Part shown: one piece after another, positions 1-6,980 of the stretch
How positions within the stretch are numbered: position 1 is the first letter of the stretch
Layout of the letters: each line of letters opens with the position of its first letter
Notes under the pieces: model-generated
Database searches by the model: none
Told to the model about the DNA's origin: nothing
What the model saw: only the letters and a program-made list of their open reading frames with translations
Program-made: the position numbers and the translations under genes
IMG/VR virus record: IMGVR_UViG_3300035670_000974
Span: 1 to 29,839 of that record
Length of the DNA: 29,839 nucleotides
From: a virus
Direction: 5' to 3' (one strand)

Positions 1-1
1 G

Positions 2-139
2 AAAGAGGCCATCCGCGCTCCTGCCCTGACGCAAGCGGAGCGTGAGGCACTGGAAGTCGCCGTAGAATACGTTGGCTCGGCGTATGCGGTGGAGCATCAC
101 GCCAGGACGATTGAGCGGCTGCTGGAGAGGACGCGGTGA
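2..139 (+). CDS. C-terminal end of a truncated small phage protein
   Basis: An open frame enters from the left edge and ends at TGA 137-139, leaving 45 residues. The visible part is charged and helical and ends in ERLLERTR. No family is recognised. Its stop overlaps the GTG start of the next small gene in a GTGA arrangement, the coupling style used throughout this window, which supports it being a real gene. The start lies outside the window. Confidence 0.5.
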   Translation, partial: KEAIRAPALTQAEREALEVAVEYVGSAYAVEHHARTIERLLERTR

Positions 140-255
140 GTGACAACGAGCCGGTGGCGTGGGCGGTCGCCCTCGGTGACGAGTGGCATGGGCGTGTGCC
201 TTCTACGTTGCCTGCGACGGCCTGCCAAAAGTATTCAGCCTCATTGAGCGGATAA
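136..255 (+). CDS. Small phage protein with an EPVAWAV segment, possibly truncated
   Basis: A 39-residue frame starts at GTG 136, overlapping the preceding stop. It begins VSDNEPVAWAV, a type of opening I associate with short hypothetical phage proteins that are usually longer. The last ten residues (CQKYSASLSG) look unlike the opening, so the gene may be broken near 225, where the sequence also becomes less GC-rich. The function is unknown. The start is supported only by the GTGA overlap. Confidence 0.4.
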   Translation: MSDNEPVAWAVALGDEWHGRVPSTLPATACQKYSASLSG

Positions 256-262
256 CCCAATG

Positions 263-290
263 TCTGTAGAGGCGGAAGAGAGGCTACAGA
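263..290. other. Stem-loop in the gap before the next gene
   Basis: TCTGTAG (263-269) and CTACAGA (284-290) form a perfect 7-bp inverted repeat around a 14-nt loop. It lies just after the stop at 255 and before the gene at 376. There is no following T-run, so a Rho-independent terminator is not supported. It could be an operator or an RNA structure marking an operon boundary. Confidence 0.3.
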
Positions 291-375
291 TGTGTATGCA
301 AAAATCTGACCGCCCGTCCCAGAAAAACAGAAACGTGTCGCCCGTGAGCCGTTAGAGCAACAGATCAGAAACGAT

Positions 376-585
376 ATGTCTCCCGTCGCGACCTTTCGCT
401 ACAGCCTTCCCGACGAGCAGGCGGAGTTCGACGCCGCCCGGCTCGGCAGGCAGGCACTCACCACGCTCTGGGAGATCGACCAGCGGTGTAGGTCGCTGTT
501 GAAGCACGGTGAGCCAACGCCAGAGGAGCGACGGCTGGCAGAGGAGATCAGGCGGATGATCCCGGGGGAGCTACTGGACACGTAG
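376..585 (+). CDS. Conserved small phage protein with YSLPDEQ motif
   Basis: This 69-residue protein opens with a short beta-like stretch (TFRYSLPDEQAEFDAARLG) and continues as a helical, charged domain containing LLKHGEPTPEERRLAEEI. Proteins with a y-LPdE--eF-aA start and a later LKHG segment are familiar to me as short hypothetical phage proteins that sit near structural genes. The function is unknown. The ribosome binding site is weak, but codon use and motif preservation favour a real gene. A gap of about 120 bp precedes it, so a late promoter could lie between 256 and 375; no convincing -35/-10 pair was found. Confidence 0.65.
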   Translation: MSPVATFRYSLPDEQAEFDAARLGRQALTTLWEIDQRCRSLLKHGEPTPEERRLAEEIRRMIPGELLDT

Positions 586-634
586 CGGCGCACCCCCTCT
601 AGCCGGCCCGCCCCGCCGGGGACACTGGCGGGTC

Positions 635-1705
635 ATGCTCGAGCACCTGCAAGCCCTGGCGATTCATGCGTTTTACGCAGGCGAACTGGAAACAGGCCGG
701 CGGGCCTGCGAGCGCATTTTGTCGACGCCTGGACTACCGGTGGAGACAGCCCTGCAAACCAGAGCAAACCGTTTGTGGTACACGCCAACGCTGTCCGAGC
801 TAGCACAAGCCACGTTCCGGCAGATCGACATTGCGCCGGCCTATGAAGGCTGGTCGCTGTTTAATCCAACGGTGATCAACCACGGCGGCGACCTGGTCGG
901 CATCGTTCGCAGCAGCAACTACCGGATAGAGGCTGGACAGTACGTCATACCGCCTCAGGATAACGGGCGGATCCGCACCGAAAACCTGCTGGTCCGTTAC
1001 GACCACGACTTGCGTCCCATCACATCTCGGCGGCTGGTTGCCGACTATGCGCAAACCGACTACGTGGTCGACGGCCTCGAGGACTGTCGGTTGCTGCGGC
1101 AGGCCGGCGACCTTGGAGTGTCCTGCACGGTGCGCAACGCGGCACCGTTTGACGGCCGTTGCCGGATGGCCACCGGCACCATCGACATTAAAGCGGGCGC
1201 TGTCACCGGGCTGCGGGTGCTCGATGGGATCACCACGCAGCAGCACGAAAAGAACTGGATGCCGATCGTCGGCCGCGGCGGCTGGGTCTACGCGTGCTCA
1301 CACGGCGGGCACGTCGTGACGGTCGAGGCCGACCCGGGGCTGGCCGGCGGCTGGCAAATCCTGCAGCGAAACGCTGCCCCGCCGATTGCGTCCGAGTTTC
1401 GCGGCGGCTCGCAGCTCGTGCCCTACCGCGACGGGTGGCTGGCGGTAATCCACGAGGTGGCCTACCTCGACGGGCGGCGCTGCTACGAGCACCGGTTTGT
1501 TTGGTTCGACGCCAACCTGCGGCTGGCGGCCGCTTCGCAACCGTTCGCGTTTCGCGAACAGCAAGCGATCGAGTTTGCGGCCGGTTTGGCCCAGTTGGGC
1601 AGCCGGCTGGTCGTGTCGTTCGGTGTGCGGGACGCCGAGGCGTGGCTGGTTTCAATCCCGGAGGCCGAGGTTTGGCCACTCTTGTTACCGGTTACGTCCG
1701 GCTGA
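635..1705 (+). CDS. GH130-like five-bladed beta-propeller protein
   Basis: A 356-residue protein. Residues 1-45 are helical and TPR-like; from about residue 60 onward the sequence looks like a beta-propeller of the glycoside hydrolase 130/43 superfamily. Visible blade motifs are GLEDCRLL (147-154), HEKNWMP (204-210), FRGGSQLV (255-262), YEHRFVWFD (284-292) and SFGVRDAEAWL (328-338). Related domains handle mannosides or are attached to bacterial glycosyltransferases; the precise substrate cannot be told. It is the first of five overlapping genes that also encode a methyltransferase and a glycosyltransferase, so a role in making or trimming a glycan is likely. It could also be a non-catalytic sugar-binding propeller. 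Confidence 0.7.
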   Translation: MLEHLQALAIHAFYAGELETGRRACERILSTPGLPVETALQTRANRLWYTPTLSELAQATFRQIDIAPAYEGWSLFNPTVINHGGDLVGIVRSSNYRIEAGQYVIPPQDNGRIRTENLLVRYDHDLRPITSRRLVADYAQTDYVVDGLEDCRLLRQAGDLGVSCTVRNAAPFDGRCRMATGTIDIKAGAVTGLRVLDGITTQQHEKNWMPIVGRGGWVYACSHGGHVVTVEADPGLAGGWQILQRNAAPPIASEFRGGSQLVPYRDGWLAVIHEVAYLDGRRCYEHRFVWFDANLRLAAASQPFAFREQQAIEFAAGLAQLGSRLVVSFGVRDAEAWLVSIPEAEVWPLLLPVTSG

Positions 1706-2376
1706 ACAACGCCAACCGCAGCCATGCCCGCTACCTGGAGCTGGGCCGGCGGCTGATTGGTCTGGGCCTGCCTACCGTGGCGTTCTACGACGGCCACGCC
1801 GACGACCTGGTGCCAACGCGGGCCTGCCGGGTCCATCGGGCAAGCCTGTCAGACTGCTGGATGGCGGCTGCGGCCGCCCGTTGCCAACCGCCGCCCGGGA
1901 CACCGATGAAGGACACGACCGCGTATTGTGCCGTCCAGCACCAGAAAACCGGCTGGCTGGCCGAGGCGGCCGACGTCGATGACGTGCTCATCTGGGTGGA
2001 TTTTGGCATTTTCCACCTGCCGTGCCGATTGACCGATGGCCAAGTTCGCGGGCTGTTCGCCGCAGTGGAGGCCGCCCCGCCCGACCGGATCACGATCCCG
2101 GGCATTTGGCCCATGCACGGCCGGCCGATGATCGCCTGGGGGCAGCCGGCCTGGTACGTGGCCGGCGGGGTGGTCGTGATGCCGTCGCATCTGGCGGATT
2201 GGTTCCACGCCACGACCGTCAAGTACGCCACGCTGCAGATGGAGGCCAGCGGCCAGACCACCTGGGAGGTGAATACCTGGTCGGCCATGCTGCGAGACCA
2301 CCCAGAGAAGTTCAACGTCTACGCGGCCGACCACAACGAGACGCTGTTCACCAAGTACGGAGGGGCGGCCCCATGA
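1672..2376 (+). CDS. Unknown protein, paralogue of the next gene, possible glycosyltransferase-like enzyme
   Basis: TTG 1672 is chosen as start because GGAGG (1660-1664) lies seven bases upstream and the protein-like composition begins there; longer in-frame starts would run through the propeller gene. The 234-residue product opens with a strand-rich segment (LVTGYVRLNNANRSHARYLE), has an acidic DDVLIWVDFG segment in mid-protein and ends with WEVNTWSAM and ADHNETLFTKYG. The same layout recurs in the next gene. An aspartate-bearing strand followed by a W-E-x-N and DHNET ending recalls HtrL/YibB-type or viral glycosyltransferase-like proteins. This is inference, with no clear catalytic DxD motif. 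Confidence 0.6.
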   Translation: MATLVTGYVRLNNANRSHARYLELGRRLIGLGLPTVAFYDGHADDLVPTRACRVHRASLSDCWMAAAAARCQPPPGTPMKDTTAYCAVQHQKTGWLAEAADVDDVLIWVDFGIFHLPCRLTDGQVRGLFAAVEAAPPDRITIPGIWPMHGRPMIAWGQPAWYVAGGVVVMPSHLADWFHATTVKYATLQMEASGQTTWEVNTWSAMLRDHPEKFNVYAADHNETLFTKYGGAAP

Positions 2377-3068
2377 AGGCCATGGCAGTCAGTGGATTCG
2401 TGACGGCACCGTTTCCGGCCCGGCACCTGACAGGCAGCCAGTGTGCCGATCTAGGTGGCCGTCTGAAGGCCGCGCTGGGGGACAAGCTGCACGCCTTCGA
2501 CACCGGCTGGCGGCTGGAGGACTGCTGGGCCTACCGGCTGCTCGAGGCCAACCCTGGCCTGCTGCCGTCCTGTGCCAATCCGCCCGCCGACCGCTTCGAA
2601 GAGCCGTACCACATGACGCGGTCGAATATCGTCCTCCTCCAGCGCTACTGGTGGATGCGGCGGGCGGCCGAGCTGCACCCCGACGTCGATGTGTTCGCCT
2701 GGGTGGAATGGACTGCCCTGAAACAGCGCAACGTGACAGAGGACGTCTTACGGGCGTTCATGGCCGACCTAGAGCGGCGGCCGTGTGACGCGATCACGCT
2801 GCCCGGCTGCTGGCCGAAGGGGCCGGTCGACGACGCCGAGGCTCATTGGCGGTTCGTCGGGTCGTGCTGGATCTGCCCGCGGCAGTTGGCCGCGCCGCTG
2901 TACGACGCGGTCGAGACGGTGGCCAGCCTGCGGGCCAGGCTCACCGGCCGGCTGTCGTGGGACATGAACACGATGGCCTACGTCGAGCTGCTGGAGGCCC
3001 TGCCGATCCGCTGGTATCCGGCGAATCACGACGAGACCCAGTTCAGCCACTACGGGAGGTACGCGTGA
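2373..3068 (+). CDS. Unknown protein, paralogue of the preceding gene
   Basis: ATG 2373 overlaps the previous stop (ATGA) and follows GGAGGG at 2359-2364. The 231-residue product shares its plan with the preceding protein: VDVFAWVEW against DVLIWVDFG, AITLPGCWP against RITIPGIWP, LSWDMNTMAYVE against TWEVNTWSAM, and NHDETQFSHYG against DHNETLFTKYG. The two therefore arose by duplication and diverged. The N-terminal half differs more and contains CWAYRLLEANPG. The role is presumably in the same glycan pathway as its neighbours, either as a transferase or a partner subunit. Nothing in the sequence proves an activity. Confidence 0.65.
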   Translation: MKAMAVSGFVTAPFPARHLTGSQCADLGGRLKAALGDKLHAFDTGWRLEDCWAYRLLEANPGLLPSCANPPADRFEEPYHMTRSNIVLLQRYWWMRRAAELHPDVDVFAWVEWTALKQRNVTEDVLRAFMADLERRPCDAITLPGCWPKGPVDDAEAHWRFVGSCWICPRQLAAPLYDAVETVASLRARLTGRLSWDMNTMAYVELLEALPIRWYPANHDETQFSHYGRYA

Positions 3069-3697
3069 CGCCCCTGTGTGAGTTGGCCAGGAAGCATCAA
3101 ACCGACAAGGGCGGCGGCCACCTGGTCTACGGTGGCGAGGCAACCGACACCTGCCACAACTACACGCCGGCCTATCACGACCTGTTTGGGCAGCGTCGTG
3201 ACGAGGTCCGCCGCGTGCTCGAGGTCGGCATCAACCGCGGGTGTTCGCTGCGAATGTGGGAGGAGTATTTCCCGCGGGCGGACATCATCGGCCTCGACAT
3301 CGACCCGGCGACCTTGTTTCGTGCGGGCCGGATTCGTTGCTATCAGGCAGACCAAGGCGTTCGCCAGTCGCTCCAGGCCGCGATCGCGGCCGCTGGCGGC
3401 GGCACGTTCGACCTGATCATCGACGACGGCAGCCACCACCCGCTGCACCAAGTGATCACAGCCGAAACGCTGCTGTCGATAGTCGCCCCTGGCGGCACTT
3501 ACGTGATCGAGGACTTGGAGGTGGACTGCCGGCCCGACTTGCTGGCCGGCCTGATCCGGCATCCAGCCGGCATGGCCTGGCGGGCGGTCCCGTGCGGGCA
3601 CGGGATCGGGCCGAAAGCCGCCTGCCGGGCGCTCTGCCAGTTTTGCGGCGGCACCGCCGGGGAGCAGCTGCTGGTCTACCGTTGGGGGGCGGCATGA
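3065..3697 (+). CDS. Class I SAM-dependent methyltransferase (macrocin O-methyltransferase-like)
   Basis: GTG 3065 overlaps the previous stop (GTGA) and follows GGGAGG at 3054-3059. The 210-residue protein has the class I methyltransferase signatures: SAM-binding loop LEVGINRGCS (52-61), acidic strand end GLDID (76-80) and the IIDDGSHH strand (118-125), then a strand with GGTYVIED. The opening KHQTDKGGGH and HNYTPAYHDLF is typical of the sugar O-methyltransferase family that includes demethylmacrocin methyltransferases. In this context it probably methylates a hydroxyl on the sugar handled by the neighbouring enzymes. The fold assignment is firm; the acceptor is unknown. Confidence 0.82.
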   Translation: MTPLCELARKHQTDKGGGHLVYGGEATDTCHNYTPAYHDLFGQRRDEVRRVLEVGINRGCSLRMWEEYFPRADIIGLDIDPATLFRAGRIRCYQADQGVRQSLQAAIAAAGGGTFDLIIDDGSHHPLHQVITAETLLSIVAPGGTYVIEDLEVDCRPDLLAGLIRHPAGMAWRAVPCGHGIGPKAACRALCQFCGGTAGEQLLVYRWGAA

Positions 3698-4746
3698 AAA
3701 TCGGCGTTTACGCGTTGAGCAAGAACGAGCAAAAGCACGCCCTAGCGTGGGCCGAGTCGTGCCAGGAGGCGGACGTTCGGGTGGTCACCGACACCGGCAG
3801 CACCGACGGCACCGTCCAGCGGCTGCACGCCGCCGGCGTGACGGTGGCCACCGGCTACGTTTGTCCCTGGCGTTGGGATGACGCCCACAACCTGGCGCTC
3901 CACCACCTGCCGCCGGACGTGGACGTGGCGATCCGGCTGGACCTCGACGAGCGCCTGCAGCCCGGCTGGCGGGCGGCGATTGAGCGGGCCTGGGTCGACG
4001 GGATCAACAACCTCCGGTATCGCTACGTCTGGAGCTGGGCCGACCACCCGGGCGGCCGGCCGGGGCTAGTGTTTTATTGCGACCGCGTGCACGCCCGACA
4101 CGGCTTCCGCTGGGGCGGGGCCACCCACGAGGGTCTCGTTTGCTGGCACGGGGAGCGGCGGGTGGCCGTGGCCGACGGGCTGCAAATCTGGCACTACCGC
4201 GACCAAGGCAAGAAACACGGGACCGACCTCGAGCTGCTGCGGGTAGCCGTGGCGGAGGCCCCGCACGACGCCCGGATGCGGTGGTATCTGGCGAGGGAGT
4301 GCGACTACCGCGCGTTGCCAGAGGCCGCGGCCCAGTTTGCGGCCTACCTACGGATGCCCGGCGGCCAGCCCACCGAGCGGTCCTATGCCCTGCGTGCGCT
4401 CCACCGGCTGACAGGTGACGAGGCCCACCTGCACAAGGCTGCCAGCGAGGCACCGTGGGAGCCAGACGCTTGGGAGCGGCTGGCTTGGGTTCGCTACCAG
4501 CAGCAGGATTGGCGTGAGGCCTACGGTTTCGCCAGGGCGGCCCTGAAGGCTCCCGGCCCCAGTACCCACGCCACCGATCCCAACGTGCCCGCCAAGGCGT
4601 CAGACCTGGCTGCCGTGGCCGCCTGGAACCTCGGCAGGCGGCCAGAGGCCCTGCAGTTGGCGGAGGCTGCAGTGTCACTATGCCCAGGTGACCCGCGGCT
4701 TAAGGCCAACGTGGAGGCCATGCGGCGGCAGACGGAGGCAGCATGA
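3694..4746 (+). CDS. GT2-family glycosyltransferase with C-terminal helical repeats
   Basis: A 350-residue protein starting at ATG 3694, overlapping the methyltransferase stop. The N-terminal GT-A fold shows VTDTGSTDGT (31-40), the nucleotide-sugar contact region, and DLDE (83-86) as the metal-binding DxD equivalent; HEG (145-147) corresponds to the usual acceptor-side motif. Residues of about 187-340 are helical pairs resembling TPR repeats, as in GT2 enzymes that glycosylate proteins or polysaccharides. Its stop overlaps the start of the tail completion gene at 4743, so it is probably translated together with virion proteins. The donor and acceptor cannot be read from the sequence. Confidence 0.85.
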   Translation: MKIGVYALSKNEQKHALAWAESCQEADVRVVTDTGSTDGTVQRLHAAGVTVATGYVCPWRWDDAHNLALHHLPPDVDVAIRLDLDERLQPGWRAAIERAWVDGINNLRYRYVWSWADHPGGRPGLVFYCDRVHARHGFRWGGATHEGLVCWHGERRVAVADGLQIWHYRDQGKKHGTDLELLRVAVAEAPHDARMRWYLARECDYRALPEAAAQFAAYLRMPGGQPTERSYALRALHRLTGDEAHLHKAASEAPWEPDAWERLAWVRYQQQDWREAYGFARAALKAPGPSTHATDPNVPAKASDLAAVAAWNLGRRPEALQLAEAAVSLCPGDPRLKANVEAMRRQTEAA

Positions 4747-5180
4747 GCACGGCCCGCGAAATCGCAGACGCCCTGGCCAACTCCATCGACGCGTATTCGT
4801 TTTCACTGACGCCAGCCGTCGAGCGGCGAAACTGGCCGACCTACGACATTGAGGACATGGCCGAGCCGGTCGTGGCCGTGATGCCGGGGGCGATCGAGAC
4901 GACCAGGGCCGACCGGACGCATTGGCAGTACGACTACGCGGTGGTCGTGTTCGTCGGCCGGCACGCCCCGACCGAGGCCCTGGCCGACGAGACCATGGAC
5001 CTGGCGGAGGAGATGGTCGACGCGATCCGGCAGCACAACTGGACCGGGGCGGTGTCGTGGCCGGCCGGCGTGACAAGCCCGATGGAGGTCGAGGTCACGC
5101 TGAATCCGGACGAGGGGCTGCAGGAGCGGAACGTCTGGCGGGCCGTGATCACGGCGACCTATCGCGTCCACCGCACGTAG
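4743..5180 (+). CDS. Putative tail completion/terminator-like protein
   Basis: A 145-residue protein starting at ATG 4743, four bases inside the glycosyltransferase stop. It mixes helices (REIADALANSIDAY; EEMVDAIRQHN) with strands (HWQYDYAVVVFVG and VWRAVITATYRV at the end), the alpha/beta plan of gpU-like tail terminators and minor tail proteins. Its place just before a gpG/gp10-like protein and the tail tube genes fits a head-tail joining or tail terminator role. The assignment rests on context and architecture, not on a diagnostic motif. Confidence 0.6.
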   Translation: MSTAREIADALANSIDAYSFSLTPAVERRNWPTYDIEDMAEPVVAVMPGAIETTRADRTHWQYDYAVVVFVGRHAPTEALADETMDLAEEMVDAIRQHNWTGAVSWPAGVTSPMEVEVTLNPDEGLQERNVWRAVITATYRVHRT

Positions 5181-5189
5181 GGGGCGGCC

Positions 5190-5894
5190 ATGCCGATGCC
5201 GACGACCGTGAAGGTGCGGGGCAAGGTCAACGTCCCGCACATCAAGAAACGCTATCAGGCGGGGCGAAACAAAAGCCTCGACCGGATCGGCGTGTTCACG
5301 ATGCAGGCCGCCAAAAAGCAGTTTTTGAACCGTCAACCCAAAAAGAAGCCGGAATGGCGGCGGGTGGGCGAGCAAGACGGAATCCCGGTGCTCGAGGTGA
5401 CGTTTCGGCCGCCGACGCCCGGCCGGGTGACGAGCTGGAAGACCGGCCGCGGCCGGGCGGCCAAGGGCTTCCTGCGGGGCAGCGTCCGCTACGAGCGGGA
5501 CGACCGGAAAGGCTCGGTCGTGATCGGGCCGGCCGAGCGGACGGTGTGGCTGAACCGAATCCAAGAGTTTGGCGGCAGCCGGCCGGTCCAGTATCGCTAC
5601 CTGTCGCGGAAGCCGCTGAAGGACAAACTGAAAAGCGGTCACGCCATCCCGCAGGGCATGGGCCGCGGCAGCAAACGCGGCGGGCGTGACGGCCGCGGGC
5701 GATTTTTGAAGGGCACCGGCGGCGAGGCCTACGTGGTCGTTCGCAAGGACGCCCAGACCGGCCGCCGCAGCAAGGCCGGCACCTTCAAGACCGACCGTGG
5801 CAAGGTCAAGCCTGGTCGGTACATGAGCCAAGGTCTGGCCAAAGTTCGCACGAGAATCCCGAAAGCCTTCCAAAACTTTGTCTCTGGGCCGTAG
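5190..5894 (+). CDS. HK97 gp10/virion morphogenesis-like protein
   Basis: A 234-residue, very basic protein. After a lysine-rich N-terminal region there is a segment typical of gp10/gpG-type neck and tail proteins: FLRGSVRYERDD, then VVIGPAERTVWLNRIQEFGG. The C-terminal third is rich in Arg, Lys and Gly (GRGSKRGGRDGRGR), unusual for this family and possibly a disordered nucleic-acid or protein contact region. ATG 5190 follows a GGGGGCGG stretch; ATG 5196 is an alternative. It lies between the tail completion gene and the tail tube genes, as expected. Confidence 0.6.
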   Translation: MPMPTTVKVRGKVNVPHIKKRYQAGRNKSLDRIGVFTMQAAKKQFLNRQPKKKPEWRRVGEQDGIPVLEVTFRPPTPGRVTSWKTGRGRAAKGFLRGSVRYERDDRKGSVVIGPAERTVWLNRIQEFGGSRPVQYRYLSRKPLKDKLKSGHAIPQGMGRGSKRGGRDGRGRFLKGTGGEAYVVVRKDAQTGRRSKAGTFKTDRGKVKPGRYMSQGLAKVRTRIPKAFQNFVSGP

Positions 5895-5959
5895 CCAGAC
5901 CCCCTGCGGTGGCCGGCCGGCCGGCCGTACCGTGAAAGCCACGCCCCCAGGAGCACATC

Positions 5960-6277
5960 ATGGCCGTCACGCTAGGCAAAGACGTCTCGATCACGGGCCT
6001 TTCGAACGCCCGGACGGTGACCGTCACCAACAGCGCCGCCGAAATCGACGTCACCAAGCTGGGTGACACCAGCCGCAAATATCGCAAGGCGATGATCGAG
6101 CAGACCGTCGAGGTCGAGTGCGTCGACGATCCCGGAAAAACCGTTGGCCAGACCTTCACCCTGGCCGGTGCCGACACGGGCAACGTCGTCTACGTGGTCA
6201 CCAATGTGGCCGAGGCCGACCCGATCGACGGGATCAAGACGTTCACGGTATCCGCCAGCCGCACCGAGCAGTCCTAA
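5960..6277 (+). CDS. Tail tube-like protein, copy 1 of 3
   Basis: A 105-residue beta-rich protein starting after CAGGAG. It opens MAVTLGKDVSITGLSNARTV and ends with IDGIKTFTVSASRTEQS. The two following genes open and end the same way, so the three are tandem paralogues. Small beta-barrel proteins in front of a tail chaperone and tape measure are normally tail tube subunits, and the a--tDP..G..t...-type beta layout with a final strand of alternating hydrophobic residues fits. This copy contains VECVDDPGKTVG, absent from the others. Which copy forms the tube is unknown. Confidence 0.6.
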   Translation: MAVTLGKDVSITGLSNARTVTVTNSAAEIDVTKLGDTSRKYRKAMIEQTVEVECVDDPGKTVGQTFTLAGADTGNVVYVVTNVAEADPIDGIKTFTVSASRTEQS

Positions 6278-6295
6278 CCAGGGAGACCAGCACGC

Positions 6296-6616
6296 ATGGC
6301 CATTACGCTTGGCAAGGAGGGTACCGCCCCTCCGTTCGGAACTGACGTCATTTCGGCCACCTATACCGAAGAGAAAGAGGTCGTCGACGTCACCAACCGC
6401 ACCAACATGGGCGGCTCAACCGGAAACCCGGGCTATCGCGTCTACAAGGCCGGCCTGACGAACAAGCTCTGGGAGATCGAGTGCCACGACGCCACTGGCT
6501 TGATCGCAGCCCTGGAGACGAACACCGCCACCAGCGATTTCATCGTGATGGGCGTGACCGAAAACATCAGCATCGACGGAGCGGTGACGTTCACCGTGAC
6601 CGCCCGGGAGGCCTAA
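6296..6616 (+). CDS. Tail tube-like protein, copy 2 of 3
   Basis: A 106-residue protein starting 18 bases after copy 1. It opens MAITLGKEGTAPPFGTDVIS and ends SIDGAVTFTVTAREA, matching the ends of its neighbours while the middle differs: this copy has a distinctive TNRTNMGGSTGNPGYRVYKA stretch, close to the serine/glycine-rich segments seen in major tail proteins. Copies diverged in the middle but preserved at both ends suggest a shared barrel with different surface loops, which might let them form successive rings or a tube plus decoration. Confidence 0.6.
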   Translation: MAITLGKEGTAPPFGTDVISATYTEEKEVVDVTNRTNMGGSTGNPGYRVYKAGLTNKLWEIECHDATGLIAALETNTATSDFIVMGVTENISIDGAVTFTVTAREA

Positions 6617-6620
6617 ACCC

Positions 6621-6980
6621 GTGGCGATCACGCTGGGCAAGGACGCGACTGTTTCGGCTGGTGGATCTGTTGTCGGCGTCCGAAACGTGCAGTTCTCCAG
6701 CTCCGCCCGCACGATCGACCTGGAAGAGTATGGCAGCCGGTTTTCCTCCGTGTATTCGACCGGCCGCGATGCGTCCCTGTCGATGGAGGTCAACGACGAC
6801 CAGTCCATGTCCGGGCTGTTTGCGTCTTTAAACAACGGCACCGAAATCACTGTTTCTGGCGGCCAGGGATCGTGGTCGTTTCCGGCCATTGTCACGGCTA
6901 TCAACGAATCGGCGTCGATTGACGGCGTCGTGACGTTTCAAGTGGAGGCCCGGCTGACCAAGTCGGGATTGAGAACGTGA
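6621..6980 (+). CDS. Tail tube-like protein, copy 3 of 3
   Basis: A 119-residue protein starting at GTG 6621, with GGGAGG at 6606-6611 giving a good spacing; the alignment of MAITLGKDATV with the other copies fixes this start. It ends SIDGVVTFQVEARLTKSG, again like copies 1 and 2. The middle resembles phage tail tube proteins that contain r-v-fs-sa-tiDle--Gs, here NVQFSSSARTIDLEEYGSRF. The stop overlaps the GTG of the tail chaperone gene. This copy sits directly before the chaperone, the usual place of the major tail protein. Confidence 0.65.
   Translation: MAITLGKDATVSAGGSVVGVRNVQFSSSARTIDLEEYGSRFSSVYSTGRDASLSMEVNDDQSMSGLFASLNNGTEITVSGGQGSWSFPAIVTAINESASIDGVVTFQVEARLTKSGLRT

Noticed and set aside
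260-355. 31-codon frame starting MSVEAEERLQ in the left gap
   Set aside because: No ribosome binding site and no recognisable sequence; it also covers the stem-loop at 263-290. It remains possible but unsupported.
2022-2372. Longer starts for the second paralogue gene
   Set aside because: The upstream in-frame sequence is out-of-frame translation of the first paralogue; ATG 2373 with GGAGGG is the natural start.
4803-5942. Minus-strand open frame opposite the tail completion and gp10-like genes
   Set aside because: The product is low-complexity and His/Arg/Pro-rich, and the plus-strand genes have good starts and coupling.
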